Shown piece after piece: positions 26,686 to 35,293 of a stretch of DNA of 64,000 nucleotides (positions are counted from its first letter, which is position 1; each line of letters begins with the position of its first letter). The notes below the pieces were generated by a model, which was not told where the DNA came from, ran no database searches, and worked only from the letters and a program-made list of their open reading frames with translations. The DNA lies in the NCBI RefSeq assembly GCF_001422365.1, contig NZ_LMMT01000017.1, positions 1 to 64,000 on the forward strand. Reading direction: 5' to 3'. A program made the translations under genes and the position numbers. Source of the stretch: Pseudorhodoferax sp. Leaf265 (GTDB taxonomy: Bacteria; Pseudomonadota; Gammaproteobacteria; Burkholderiales; Burkholderiaceae_C).

Positions 26686-27977
26686 AGACGCTGATCCAGA
26701 ACGGCCGCGTGGTCGACCCGGCCTCGGGCCGCGACACCACCGCCGACATCGCCATCGCCTCGGGCCGCATCGTGTCCATCGGCAACGTGTCGCCCGAGTT
26801 CAAGCCCAACCGCACGCTGGATGCCAGCGGCCTGGTGGTCATGCCCGGCCTGGTGGATTTGTCCATGCGGCTGCGCGAACCCGGCCACGAGCACGAGGGC
26901 ATGCTGGAAAGCGAGATGGCCGCGGCCGTCGCCGGCGGCGTGACCAGCCTGGTCTGCCCGCCCGACACCGACCCCGTGCTCGACGAGCCCGGCCTCGTGG
27001 AGATGCTCAAGTTCCGCGCCGAAAAGCTGCACCAGGCGCGCGTGTTCCCGCAGGGTGCACTCACGCGCGGCCTGGCCGGCGAGGTGCTGACCGAGATGGT
27101 CGAGCTGACCGAGGCCGGCTGCATCGGCTTCGGCCAGGCCGAGGTGCCGCTGGCCAACACCCAGGTGCTGCAGCGCGCGCTGCAGTATGCGGCGACCTTC
27201 GGCTTCACGGTGTTCCTGCGCCCGCAGGACCGCGACCTGGGCAAGGGCGTGGCTGCCAGCGGCCCGCTGGCCACGCGCATGGGCCTGTCGGGCGTGCCCG
27301 TGATCGCCGAGACCATCGCGCTGCTGACCATCTTCGAACTCATGAAGGTCACGGGTGCGCGCGTGCACCTGTCGCGCATCTCCAGCGCGGCCGGCGTCGA
27401 GCTGGTGCGCCAGGCGCGTGCCACGGGCCTGCCCGTCAGCTGCGACGTGAGCATCAACTCGCTGCACCTGACCGACCAGGACATCGGCTACTTCGACAGC
27501 CGCGCGCGCGTGAACCCGCCGCTGCGCCAGCAGCGCGACCGCGATGCGCTGCGCGCCGCGCTGGCGGACGGCACGGTGCAGGCCCTGGTGTCGGACCACA
27601 CGCCGGTGGACGCCGACGCCAAGACCCTGCCCTTCGCCGAGGCCGAGCCCGGCGCCACGGGCGTGGAACTGCTGCTGAGCCTGGCCCTGAAGTGGGCCGA
27701 GGAACAGGGCGTGCCGCTGCCACAAGCACTCGCCACGGTCACGAGCCAGCCGGCCGCGCTGCTGGGCGGCGCGCTCGGCACGCTGCAGGCCAGCCTGGGC
27801 CAACTGGTCGAAGGCGGTGTGGCCGACATCTGTGTGTTCGACCCGGCCGCGCGCTGGGTGGTGACCGATGAGGCGCTGCAGAGCCAGGGCAAGCACACGG
27901 CGTTCACGGGCTACGAGCTGCCGGGCCGCGTGCGCTTCACACTGGTCGGCGGCCACCTGGCCTACGACGCGGCCTGA
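26682..27977 (+). CDS. Dihydroorotase-like PyrC' lacking metal ligands
   Basis: A 431-residue homologue of class I dihydroorotase. Catalytic members begin the barrel with DxHxHxREPG; here the segment is [11 protein letters not shown], so both His ligands are replaced by Ser and Arg. The [11 protein letters not shown] segment and the C-terminal composite domain remain. This matches the inactive PyrC' (pyrX) type, which forms a structural complex with PyrB. ATG 26682 overlaps the pyrB stop by 4 bases, supporting stoichiometric co-translation. A functional pyrC must lie elsewhere. Confidence 0.9.
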   Translation: MKTLIQNGRVVDPASGRDTTADIAIASGRIVSIGNVSPEFKPNRTLDASGLVVMPGLVDLSMRLREPGHEHEGMLESEMAAAVAGGVTSLVCPPDTDPVLDEPGLVEMLKFRAEKLHQARVFPQGALTRGLAGEVLTEMVELTEAGCIGFGQAEVPLANTQVLQRALQYAATFGFTVFLRPQDRDLGKGVAASGPLATRMGLSGVPVIAETIALLTIFELMKVTGARVHLSRISSAAGVELVRQARATGLPVSCDVSINSLHLTDQDIGYFDSRARVNPPLRQQRDRDALRAALADGTVQALVSDHTPVDADAKTLPFAEAEPGATGVELLLSLALKWAEEQGVPLPQALATVTSQPAALLGGALGTLQASLGQLVEGGVADICVFDPAARWVVTDEALQSQGKHTAFTGYELPGRVRFTLVGGHLAYDAA

Positions 27978-27981
27978 GCCC

Positions 27982-28728
27982 ATGCGCCATGCGCGCGCGC
28001 TGTGGCGCTTGCTGCGCCTGATCGGCCATGCGGCATCGGGCCTGTGGACCATCCGCACGCGCTTTCCCGGCTGGAGCCAGGCCCAGCGCGAGCAGGCCGT
28101 GCAGGCATGGGCCGCGCGCCTGCTAACCCTCACCGGCATCCGGCTGCAGACCAGCGGCGCGCCGGTGGCCGCCGGCCCGGTGCTGCTGGTGGCCAACCAC
28201 ATCTCCTGGCTGGACATCGTGGTCATGCACGCGGCGGGCTACTGCCGCTTCGTCTCCAAGGCCGATGTGGCGCACTGGCCGCTGATCGGCAGCCTGGCCA
28301 CAGGCGCGGGCACGCTCTACATCGAACGCGCCTCGCGCCGCGACGCCATGCGCGTGGTGCACCACATGCGCGACCGGCTCGCGGCCGGCGATGTGGTGGC
28401 GATCTTCCCCGAGGGCACGACCGGCGACGGCCGCGCGCTGCTGCCCTTCCACGCCAACCTGGTGCAGGCCGCGATCAGTGCCGACGCGCCCGTGCAGCCG
28501 CTGGCGCTGCGGTTCGTGGACGGCACGGGGGCGACCAGCTTCGCGCCGAGCTTCATCGGCGACGAGACGCTGGTCGGCTCGGTCTGGCGCACGCTGGCGG
28601 CCGAGGGACTGGTGGCGCAGGTGCGGTATGGGGCGCCGCAGGAGCATGGCGGGCGCGATCGGCGGGCGTGGGCGCTGGCGTTGCAAGGCAGCGTGGCGCA
28701 GCTGCGGGCCGAACTTGGCCACCTTTGA
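27982..28728 (+). CDS. 1-acyl-sn-glycerol-3-phosphate acyltransferase-like protein
   Basis: A 248-residue PlsC-family acyltransferase. The catalytic HX4D motif is NHISWLD near residue 73, the substrate loop is GTLYIERASRRD, and the phosphate-binding motif is FPEGTTGDG near residue 144. A hydrophobic N-terminal helix would place it on the inner membrane for phospholipid or lyso-lipid acylation. It follows pyrC' by 4 bases and is probably the last gene of the yqgE-pyr transcript. A hairpin follows. Confidence 0.88.
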   Translation: MRHARALWRLLRLIGHAASGLWTIRTRFPGWSQAQREQAVQAWAARLLTLTGIRLQTSGAPVAAGPVLLVANHISWLDIVVMHAAGYCRFVSKADVAHWPLIGSLATGAGTLYIERASRRDAMRVVHHMRDRLAAGDVVAIFPEGTTGDGRALLPFHANLVQAAISADAPVQPLALRFVDGTGATSFAPSFIGDETLVGSVWRTLAAEGLVAQVRYGAPQEHGGRDRRAWALALQGSVAQLRAELGHL

Positions 28729-28731
28729 GCA

Positions 28732-28754
28732 TCCAGGACTCGCGCAGTCCTGGA
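28732..28754 (+). terminator. Hairpin after the acyltransferase gene
   Basis: A perfect 9-bp stem TCCAGGACT/AGTCCTGGA with a CGCGC loop starts 3 bases after the stop codon. It lacks a T-tract, so it may be a processing or Rho-assisted 3'-end structure rather than a strong intrinsic terminator. Confidence 0.5.
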
Positions 28755-29080
28755 ATGCGGGCAGGTAGTCATGAAGTGCCTCTGCCTGCGGCAGGCAGCC
28801 TGCCATCATGGTGCTACCGCAAACGACCGCTCAAGACTGGGTGCGGCCGGTCGCTTTCGTCATGGGGGATGACGGCGGCCGCCGGAACCGGCCCGTCACC
28901 TACCAGCAGCGCGCACGACCGCTATGCCCTGGAAGCCGCCGCACAACCGGTTAATGTGAGGTGATCTCTAGTAGGCCACTAGTTGCCCCAAGGAACGATA
29001 TCTATGCGGACTCGGCCTTTAATCCGGAGGCGCAGTGCGGCCCCTGGCGATGGCCGAATCTGAGACGACAGATCGGCTTG
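28755..29080. other. Non-coding junction at start of accessory patch
   Basis: About 325 bases without a credible gene. It includes a hairpin-like CGACCG...CGGTCG element (28824-28829 with 28848-28853), of the kind often found as interspersed repeats, and a short CTAGT-AGGCC-ACTAG palindrome (28968-28982). Base composition shifts from GC-rich to mixed across this stretch. No insertion-sequence ends were recognised. Confidence 0.5.
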
Positions 29081-30103
29081 TTACACAGAGAGTGGCGAAA
29101 ATTTAGGCTTGGGCGAAATAATTTTGGGCGCCATCTGCTTGATGTGCAGCCACTCCGGCGCATTAACTCCGACAAGTTGGTGGGCAATGCCAACGAGATC
29201 CTGCTGAGCCGCCTCATTCAAAGCCTCTTCGACCTCAATGGCTCTTGCATCCCCATACTTCTCAAGCTGCTCCTGAATGCGTTGTGCTGCTGGCGTTGGC
29301 TTAACGTAGTACGGAGGCTGCGGCAACTTGCCAAGCGTCAACATGGCGCGCGCCACTGCATGGTATGCATCGTTGAAGAGGCCCATAAACCCATCCGGGT
29401 CCGCCAACGACACTTGCCAAAGTCCAACTTTGTTGTTGTAGTGGATTCCGGCCTTTTGATCCTTGTGTTCTGGCACTATGCCTATGCGTAGACCTTGGCC
29501 ACCCTCCAGGGCCAATGCGGTTGATTTGACAGTGACAGCAAGGTGCCGGGGGTCGCCCTCGGCATTGACGAACAAGTCGGTCTTCCAAATTTTCTTGATA
29601 CGTTCCTTAAGCAAATATTCGGCGTCGTGACCGCGAGCTGCGATCGAAACCCACGGACCAAACCTGAACGGTCGCCCTTGAGCCTCTGGAAGCAGATAGG
29701 CATCGACTCCGGCGGTATCGACCATCGCATCTATAAAGCCTAGGTAGCGAGCACGCTCCTGGCCAAAAAGCAGCGACTGCGGGATCGCATCCTTGATGCT
29801 TTTCGAGCAGCGCCTTAAGGCGTGCGCAATGGGTTCGATGACGCTGGGCTCCTTGCCCATGATGGCCTCGTGAACTGCCCATTCAAAGCCATCCCCCTTC
29901 ATGCCCTTGTCGCGCTCCAGACGAGCCACCTTCGCCAATTGACGCAGGCGCACCTCGTTCAGCGGGGTATTCAGGTCCGTCAAATCCTCTGCTGTCAGAG
30001 AGTCGATGAGCGCACGAATCACCGACCGGGTGACGGCATACATTGCTCTGCCTGGTTCGTCGACGGGTTCGTTCTGCTGTATGAAAGTAACGTTCGCAGC
30101 CAT
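29081..30103 (-). CDS. Unrecognised accessory protein, possible nuclease fold
   Basis: A 340-residue protein I do not recognise. ATG 30103 has a strong AGAAGGA site. Residues 1-90 are mainly helical. GFEWAVHEAI (about 71-80) and TDLFVNAEGDPRHLAVTVKST (about 195-215) have the spacing of a PD-(D/E)xK nuclease core: Glu on a helix, then Asp on one strand and Lys on the next. However, the residue two before the Lys is Thr, not Asp or Glu. The C-terminal third has KVGLWQVSLADPDGF and an amphipathic helix. Base composition and codon use are less GC-rich than in the core genes, and no partner gene is beside it. Candidate restriction or defence gene; low certainty on function. Confidence 0.8.
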   Translation of the reverse strand: MAANVTFIQQNEPVDEPGRAMYAVTRSVIRALIDSLTAEDLTDLNTPLNEVRLRQLAKVARLERDKGMKGDGFEWAVHEAIMGKEPSVIEPIAHALRRCSKSIKDAIPQSLLFGQERARYLGFIDAMVDTAGVDAYLLPEAQGRPFRFGPWVSIAARGHDAEYLLKERIKKIWKTDLFVNAEGDPRHLAVTVKSTALALEGGQGLRIGIVPEHKDQKAGIHYNNKVGLWQVSLADPDGFMGLFNDAYHAVARAMLTLGKLPQPPYYVKPTPAAQRIQEQLEKYGDARAIEVEEALNEAAQQDLVGIAHQLVGVNAPEWLHIKQMAPKIISPKPKFSPLSV

Positions 30104-30451
30104 TAAGTCGTCCTTCTGTTGTAATGCGATGTTGCCATAGACGAAGCACTAGATGGCTTTCCGGTGCGCCGCAGCCACGTCGTCTTCTATTTCCTGTGAG
30201 CCAATGGGATGGACGCCCCATCCGCAGTAGAGCAAACCTGCCACAGTAGCGGTGTCACAAACCACCGGAGCTGAAAGGAGCGTCCACCATGAGGATCTCG
30301 ACTGTTGGCATCACCGCAGCAGCTCACGCATCCAATCTGCACATTTGGCAGCGGCCGCCATCAGCCAGGACACCGTGATCGTCGTGGCACCGCGGTGCAC
30401 GTCATTGAATGCCCGCAGGCCACTCCAATGCGGTCGTTCGGGCAGCGCGAG
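30104..30451. other. Gene-poor accessory stretch
   Basis: No convincing gene. One short plus-strand frame starts at ATG 30289 after a good AAAGGAG site (30276-30282) and reads MRISTVGITAAAHASNLHIW before stopping at 30378. It may be the remnant of a larger gene. Confidence 0.4.
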
Positions 30452-30748
30452 CTAAAGAGGCATTAGCGACCGCAAACTGGTGCAGACCATTCGCTCACCG
30501 TTTGGGTAGCAAATGCCGCAATCGCTGCACTGCCGCCATTCAACTTCGCCACGCGACCGATAGCAGTGGGCGCATAGCCGGTGATCGCCCTTCGCCAAAA
30601 AGACCTGTTTCACAGAACGCAAAGCCCAACCCGATGCGGTCTGATCGATGCCCAGCGTACTCGGCTTGCTTGCCGATACCGCTGAGGCGACAAAGTCCTT
30701 GCCGCGGGTCCCCAACCAAGACGGCAGCAGATTCTTCGACGAGGCCAA
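30452..30748 (-). CDS. Small Cys-rich (zinc-ribbon-like) ORF
   Basis: A 98-codon minus-strand frame with TTG 30748 as the only early start and no clear ribosome site. Its second half holds six Cys in a metal-site-like spacing: LCAHC, then QCSDCGIC, then MVC. This could be a small zinc-ribbon protein or a broken piece of a larger one. The frame is continuous with the original reading frame of the broken PIN toxin gene upstream, separated by that gene's own TAG (30761-30763). Low confidence that it is expressed. Confidence 0.25.
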   Translation of the reverse strand: MASSKNLLPSWLGTRGKDFVASAVSASKPSTLGIDQTASGWALRSVKQVFLAKGDHRLCAHCYRSRGEVEWRQCSDCGICYPNGERMVCTSLRSLMPL

Positions 30749-30760
30749 TGAATGACGGAA

Positions 30761-31193
30761 CTATGAGCCGTCCCCGACGATCACGCGCAGCCCTGCGAGC
30801 CGTGAGAAATCACGGTCGTGTGACCAGGGCGACAGCGCCGATCTCCGGCGCGGTGGCTGCCTGCAAGGCATCGGGCAGCCGCAGCCCCGTGCCGGCACGT
30901 AGGCGTGCGACCGTCACGGCGATGTCCTGCGACACAGGCACGAATTCGAAGTCCGCGAGCACCTTCTCGTAGCGTTTGGCCAGCGCTTCCTGGCCGTGCT
31001 TGAACGGGCCGGCCAGCACCTCGGCCACCGCAATGGTGGAAACCGCAATCCGCATGTCGCCATGCTCGTAGGCCTCGAATACGCCTCGGAAGAGAGGTGG
31101 AAACACAGGATGACCGTCCAACAAGTACATCAGCGGCGCCGCATCCGCCACGACGAGATCACCGCGCTGCAAGCCGCCCCAGAGGCCTGCCAC
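30761..31193 (-). pseudogene. Frameshifted PIN-domain toxin
   Basis: A VapC-type PIN ribonuclease frame starting at GTG 31193. It keeps the first Asp (VVADAAPLMYLL), the Glu (VAEVLAG) and a later Asp (LRLPDALQAAT). It then runs into TGA at 30810-30812 after ..VALVT-R-P. Reading two bases over, the sequence continues exactly as the family expects, HDRDFSRLAGLRVIVG, to TAG at 30761. Loss of one AC dinucleotide in a short ACACAC run near 30818-30824 explains it. The fourth acidic position (THDRDF) is thus lost. Confidence 0.75.
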
Positions 31194-31488
31194 TGCCGCA
31201 CGAGCCGACCTCTTGCGGGCCGGTACGGACGCAGCCGCCATAGGCCGACTCGTCGCGCAGTTCCGCCACGGCGTTGGCCGGCAAAGCACCCCACAAGCCC
31301 CTACCCGTGCCGCGCAGCGCCAGGAACCGCGCGCGCGGCCGCGCCTGCGCCAGCATCTCGAGCGGCACGATGGCAGCGTAGGGTTCACCGTGGCGTGTCA
31401 ACAGGCTGGGCTCGCCGGCATGCGCGCGCGAGGCCAGTTCGGGCAAGGTACCGAGCCCTTATTCCAGTCCAATGGTGCGTAAGGTCAT
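31159..31488 (-). pseudogene. Phd/YefM-type antitoxin with premature stop
   Basis: ATG 31488 opens MTLRTIGLE, followed at 31459-31461 by TAA. The same frame then continues as a typical antitoxin: GTLPELASRAHAGEPSLLTRHGEPYAAIVPLEMLAQARP. Relatives have an uninterrupted strand-helix-strand here. A single base change (GAA, CAA or AAA to TAA) would account for it. Reinitiation at TTG 31446 could give a shortened protein without the first beta-strand. The frame overlaps the start of the PIN toxin frame, as in an operon. Confidence 0.7.
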
Positions 31489-31546
31489 GCGGGTAGTTCC
31501 GTACAGTCTGCATCGTAGGAGAGACGCCGCCATCTGGCGCACCGCC

Positions 31547-32617
31547 CTACCCACCCCGCGGAAACATCACCACATGGTCCAGATCCGCCCGCACCCCGAT
31601 CCACTCGCCGATGCGGTGGTCGTGGTGGCTAGGCACATGCGCCAGCACCGTCTCGCCCGATGCCAGCCTGAGCGTGTAGAGGAACTCCGAGCCGCGAAAT
31701 GCCTTGCGGATCACCTCGGCCTTGACCGGCGCCTCGTCGTCGTGCACCACGTCGTCGGCGCGCAGCAGCAGATCCTGGGGACCGCCTTGCGCGAGGCTGG
31801 CAGCGGCCTGCGCCGCGGCCGCGCCGTTGACCGGGCCCAGTGGCGTTTCCAGCACCACACGTCCATCCATGGTCGAGACCGTGGCCGGCGCGAACACCCC
31901 ATGGCCGATGAAGTCGGCCACGAAGCGCGTGGCCGGCCGGTGGTACAGGGTGTAGGCATCGGCCCACTGGTGCAACTGCCCCTCGTGCATGACGCCGATC
32001 GCGTCGCCGATGGCGAAGGCTTCCAGCTGGTCGTGCGTGACGAACAGCGCCGTGGTCTTCGCGGCCTTGAGGATGGCGCGCACCTCGTGCGCGAGCCGCT
32101 CGCGCAGCTCCACGTCGAGGTTGGAAAAGGGTTCGTCCAGCAGCATGAGCTGCGGCCGCGGCGCCAGCGCGCGCGCGAGCGCCACGCGCTGCTGCTGGCC
32201 GCCTGACAGCTCGTGCGGCGCACGCCGCTCGGCGCCGGCCAGGCCCACGAGTTCCAGCACCTCGGCCACGCGCGCGGCGCGCTCAGCCTTGGGCAGCGCC
32301 GACAGGCCGAAGCCCACGTTGCGGCCCACGTCCAGATGCGGGAACAGCGCGTAGTCCTGGAACACCATGCCGATGCGGCGCTGCTCGGCCGGCAGCTGCA
32401 GGCCCGGCGCGCTGACGGGCGTGCCCGACAGGCGGATCTCGCCGCCCTGCGCCGGCTCCAGCCCGGCCACGGTGCGCAGCAAGGTGGTCTTGCCGCAGCC
32501 CGAGGGCCCGATCAGCACACCGATCTCGCCGGCCGCCAGGCCGAAGCTGACATCGGCCACGGCCGGGCGCGCGCGGCCGGCGTACTGCACGACCAGGTGA
32601 GAGACATCCAGGAACAT
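31547..32617 (-). CDS. Iron(III) ABC transporter ATP-binding protein (FbpC type)
   Basis: A 356-residue ABC ATPase. Walker A is GPSGCGKTT near residue 39, the Q-loop [10 protein letters not shown], the signature LSGGQQQR near 135 and Walker [18 protein letters not shown]-type C-terminal domain follows ([21 protein letters not shown]). The class is ferric/spermidine/sulfate-type (FbpC/PotA); iron is suggested by the divergent Fbp-type permease and a Fur-box-like site between the two starts. ATG 32617 follows AGGA. The substrate-binding protein is not in the window. Confidence 0.9.
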   Translation of the reverse strand: MFLDVSHLVVQYAGRARPAVADVSFGLAAGEIGVLIGPSGCGKTTLLRTVAGLEPAQGGEIRLSGTPVSAPGLQLPAEQRRIGMVFQDYALFPHLDVGRNVGFGLSALPKAERAARVAEVLELVGLAGAERRAPHELSGGQQQRVALARALAPRPQLMLLDEPFSNLDVELRERLAHEVRAILKAAKTTALFVTHDQLEAFAIGDAIGVMHEGQLHQWADAYTLYHRPATRFVADFIGHGVFAPATVSTMDGRVVLETPLGPVNGAAAAQAAASLAQGGPQDLLLRADDVVHDDEAPVKAEVIRKAFRGSEFLYTLRLASGETVLAHVPSHHDHRIGEWIGVRADLDHVVMFPRGG

Positions 32618-32639
32618 GGACGGCGATTGTAGGCAGCGT

Positions 32640-32658
32640 GATGCGTACAATTCTCATC
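32640..32658. promoter_or_regulatory. Fur-box-like site between iron transporter genes
   Basis: This 19-mer, starting GATGCGTACAAT and ending CTCATC, matches the palindromic Fur consensus at 11 of 19 positions, mainly in the right half. It lies 22 bases from the ATPase start and 50 from the permease start, where it could repress both divergent units. Moderate match; position is the main support. Confidence 0.45.
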
Positions 32659-32707
32659 CCCCGACGCGCCAGCCGCGCACGCCCCGCTCCTCTCCTCCCT
32701 TTTCACG

Positions 32708-34321
32708 ATGCCCCGTCGCTGGCTGTCCCTGCCTTGCATGTTGCTGGTCGCGACGCTGCTCACCCTGCCCGTGCTCGCGGTGCTGGCATCCTGGACACAG
32801 TGGGATGCGCAGACCGCGCAGATCCTGCGCGAGCTGCGCCAGACCGTGCTGCCCGGCTACATCGCCACCACGGTGGGCCTGTCGGCCATGGTCGGCGTGG
32901 GCGTGGTGCTGGTGGGCACAGGCGCGGCGGCCTGCGTCACACTGTTCGACTTCCGCGGCCGGCGCACACTCGAATGGGCACTGCTGCTGCCGCTGGCCAT
33001 GCCGGCCTACGTGGTGGCCTACGCCTACACCGATTTCCTGCAGTTCGGCGGCCCGGCCCAGACCTGGCTGCGCGACAGCTTCGGTCTGCGCGGGCGCGTG
33101 CTGCCCGAGGTGCGCAGCCTGGGCGGCGCGGCCATCGTGTTCACGTTCGCGCTGTACCCCTATGTCTACCTGCTGGCCCGCACCGCACTGGCCGAGCGCG
33201 CTGCGCACCTGATGGAGGCCGCACGCCTGCTCGGCGCACCGCTGGCCCGGCGCATCCGCCAGGTCGCGCTGCCGATGGCGCGGCCGGCGATCGCGGCCGG
33301 CACGGCGCTGGCGCTCATGGAAACGCTGGCCGACTTCGGCGTGTCCAGTTACTTCGGCATCCAGACCTTCACGGCCGGCATCTACAAGGCCTGGCTGGCC
33401 ATGGACAACCGCATCGCCGCGGCCCAGCTGGCGACCATGCTGCTCGTGTTCGTGGTGGTGCTGCTCGCACTCGAGCAGCGCGCCCAGGCGCGCATGCGCT
33501 TCGCCAGCACACGCGGGCGTGCCGGCAGCCACGACGGCCGCCCGCTGGTGCTGACCGGCGCACGCCAGCTGCTGGCCCAGGCGCTGTGCGTGTTCCCGGT
33601 GCTGATGGGCTTCGTGCTGCCGGTGGCCTTCATGCTGCGGCCGCTGGCGGCCGACTGGTCGGTGCTGCCCTGGGACCGCTTTGTGCAATGGGCTACCAAC
33701 AGCATCTGGCTCGGTGCGCTGACCTCGGCCATCGCCGTGGCGCTGGCGCTGTTCCTGGCCTTCTGCGTGCGCCGCACGCCGCAAAAGCTGCAGCGCGCCG
33801 CCGTCCAACTCGTGGGCCTGGGCTATGCCGTGCCGGGCGCGGTCATCGTGGTCGGGCTGCTGCTGCCGGTGGGTTGGCTGCAGCAGACCATGCCCCAGCT
33901 GGGCGCGGCCTACTGGGTGACGGCCACGGCGCTGGGCATCGTCTGGGCCTACCTGGTGCGCTTTTGCGCCGTGGCGCTGCAGTCCATGCAGAGCGGCTAC
34001 GCGCGCATCCCGCAGAGCTTCGACGACTCGGCGCGCACCATGGGCACGGGCGGCTTCGGGCTGATGGCGCGGGTGCACTGGCCGCTGCTGCACCGCTCGG
34101 CGGCGGCGGCGGCACTGCTGGTGTTCGTGGACGTGATGAAGGAGTTGCCCGCCACCATGGTGCTGCGGCCGTTCAACACCGACACGCTGGCCGTGGTGGC
34201 CTACCAGTTGGCCCGCGACGAGCGCCTGGGCGAAGCCGCCCTGCCCTCGCTGGCCCTGGTGCTGGTGGGCCTGCTGCCGGTGGTGCTGCTGAGCCGCACC
34301 TTGCGCAGCAAGCCGACGTGA
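32708..34321 (+). CDS. Iron(III) ABC transporter permease (FbpB type)
   Basis: A 537-residue inner-membrane permease with about 12 membrane segments in two homologous halves, typical of FbpB-type fused permeases. Each half carries an EAA-type loop (LMEAARLLGAPLARRIRQVALP near residue 175; FDDSARTMGTGGFGLMARVHWP near 440) that docks with the ATPase. The N-terminal signal-anchor begins MPRRWLSLPCMLLVATLL. It is divergent from the ATPase gene rather than in one operon with it, and it ends 3 bases before the convergent infA stop. Confidence 0.92.
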   Translation: MPRRWLSLPCMLLVATLLTLPVLAVLASWTQWDAQTAQILRELRQTVLPGYIATTVGLSAMVGVGVVLVGTGAAACVTLFDFRGRRTLEWALLLPLAMPAYVVAYAYTDFLQFGGPAQTWLRDSFGLRGRVLPEVRSLGGAAIVFTFALYPYVYLLARTALAERAAHLMEAARLLGAPLARRIRQVALPMARPAIAAGTALALMETLADFGVSSYFGIQTFTAGIYKAWLAMDNRIAAAQLATMLLVFVVVLLALEQRAQARMRFASTRGRAGSHDGRPLVLTGARQLLAQALCVFPVLMGFVLPVAFMLRPLAADWSVLPWDRFVQWATNSIWLGALTSAIAVALALFLAFCVRRTPQKLQRAAVQLVGLGYAVPGAVIVVGLLLPVGWLQQTMPQLGAAYWVTATALGIVWAYLVRFCAVALQSMQSGYARIPQSFDDSARTMGTGGFGLMARVHWPLLHRSAAAAALLVFVDVMKELPATMVLRPFNTDTLAVVAYQLARDERLGEAALPSLALVLVGLLPVVLLSRTLRSKPT

Positions 34322-34324
34322 TGC

Positions 34325-34561
34325 TCAGCGCGGCCCGCGCGTCTCGAGGTGGCGGAACTTGATGCGGCCCTTGCTCAGGTCGTAGGGCGAGAGCTCCAGC
34401 GTCACGCGGTCACCCGCCAGGATGCGGATGTGGTGTTTGCGCATCTTGCCGGCGCTGTAGGCCACCAGGCTGTGGCCGTTCTCCAGTACGACGCGGTAGC
34501 GCGAGTCGGGCAGCACTTCCTCGACCACGCCGTTCATCTCGATCAGGTCTTCCTTGGCCAT
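34325..34561 (-). CDS. infA: Translation initiation factor IF-1
   Basis: A 78-residue S1/OB-fold protein. The sequence [24 protein letters not shown], then [30 protein letters not shown], is unmistakable. It is a few residues longer than the 72-residue E. coli form because of a basic tail (RHLETRGPR). It stands alone rather than in a ribosomal-protein operon, suggesting it may be the second IF-1 that many betaproteobacteria carry. ATG 34561 is chosen by homology. Confidence 0.95.
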   Translation of the reverse strand: MAKEDLIEMNGVVEEVLPDSRYRVVLENGHSLVAYSAGKMRKHHIRILAGDRVTLELSPYDLSKGRIKFRHLETRGPR

Positions 34562-34731
34562 CGTCAGCTTTCGGTCTGTTTTGCCTTTCGACCCACCGTG
34601 CCAAGCCCGGCAGGCCATCCCCATCCATCGGAACAAGTCTTGTGCGACCAAAGCCGCTCGAGCGGCAAGGCCGCCCGTGCACAACACGGGCTTGCAAATG
34701 CGGGCGAAAGTCTAACGGATCGGGGGCGGCC

Positions 34732-35178
34732 TCAACCGTCCTGCAGCGCCGCGCGCAGCCGCGCCGCGTGGTCCTGCAGCACCGCGGCCCCCGGCTCCTT
34801 GCGCGGCCAGGCCAGCGCCATGCCGTCGTCTTCGTGGCGCGGCAGCACGTGCAGGTGGAAGTGGAAGACGGTCTGCCCGCCGACCGGGCCGTTGGCCTGG
34901 AACAGCGTCATGCCGGGCGGATCGAACGCCGCCTGCGCAGCGCGCGCCACGCGCTGCGCGGTCTGCAGCACGGCGGCCGCCTCCTCGGGCGTGATGTCCA
35001 GCAGCGTGACGGCATGGCGCCTGGTCGCCACGAGCACATGGCCGGGATTGACCTGGCCGATGTCCATGAAGGCGACGGTCAGCTCGTCCTCGCAGACCTT
35101 GGCGGACGGGATCTCGCCAGCGACGAGGCGGCAGAAGATGCACTGGCCGGGCGGCGAGTGGTCGACGAACATGGGCAT
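34732..35178 (-). CDS. HIT-family nucleotide hydrolase
   Basis: A 148-residue histidine-triad protein. The triad is HFHLHVLP near residue 106, and FCRLVAGEIPSAKV with a DIGQVNPGHVLVATRRH strand marks the N-terminal half. HIT proteins hydrolyse nucleotide phosphoramidates and dinucleotides. Cys residues near the start (CIFC) resemble the zinc site of Hint-type members, although the second zinc half is not evident. A second ATG two codons later is possible. Upstream faces the TonB receptor gene. Confidence 0.9.
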   Translation of the reverse strand: MPMFVDHSPPGQCIFCRLVAGEIPSAKVCEDELTVAFMDIGQVNPGHVLVATRRHAVTLLDITPEEAAAVLQTAQRVARAAQAAFDPPGMTLFQANGPVGGQTVFHFHLHVLPRHEDDGMALAWPRKEPGAAVLQDHAARLRAALQDG

Positions 35179-35247
35179 GCGGGCGGTCTCCTTTGCGGCC
35201 CATGGTAGCGACGCCCGCCCGGCATCCCTGGTTTGCTAACATTCAAA

Positions 35248-35262
35248 TGAGAATTCTTTTCA
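35248..35262. promoter_or_regulatory. Fur box upstream of TonB receptor
   Basis: TGAGAAT-T-CTTTTCA matches the 7-1-7 Fur core (TGATAAT-N-ATTATCA) at 12 of 14 symmetric positions and is embedded in a wider inverted repeat CAAATGA...TCATTTG (35244-35266). It is 31 bases before the receptor start, the usual place for iron-dependent repression. Confidence 0.8.
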
Positions 35263-35293
35263 TTTGAACGCAGCTTCCGAAGGGCCCAGACCG

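Noticed and set aside
26205-28226. Long minus-strand frame over pyrB-pyrC'
   Set aside because: Antisense shadow of well-identified pyrimidine genes; no domain recognisable in translation.
28820-28860. Insertion-sequence end or CRISPR-like repeat
   Set aside because: A hairpin-type element occurs only once here, with no second end, transposase or spacer pattern.
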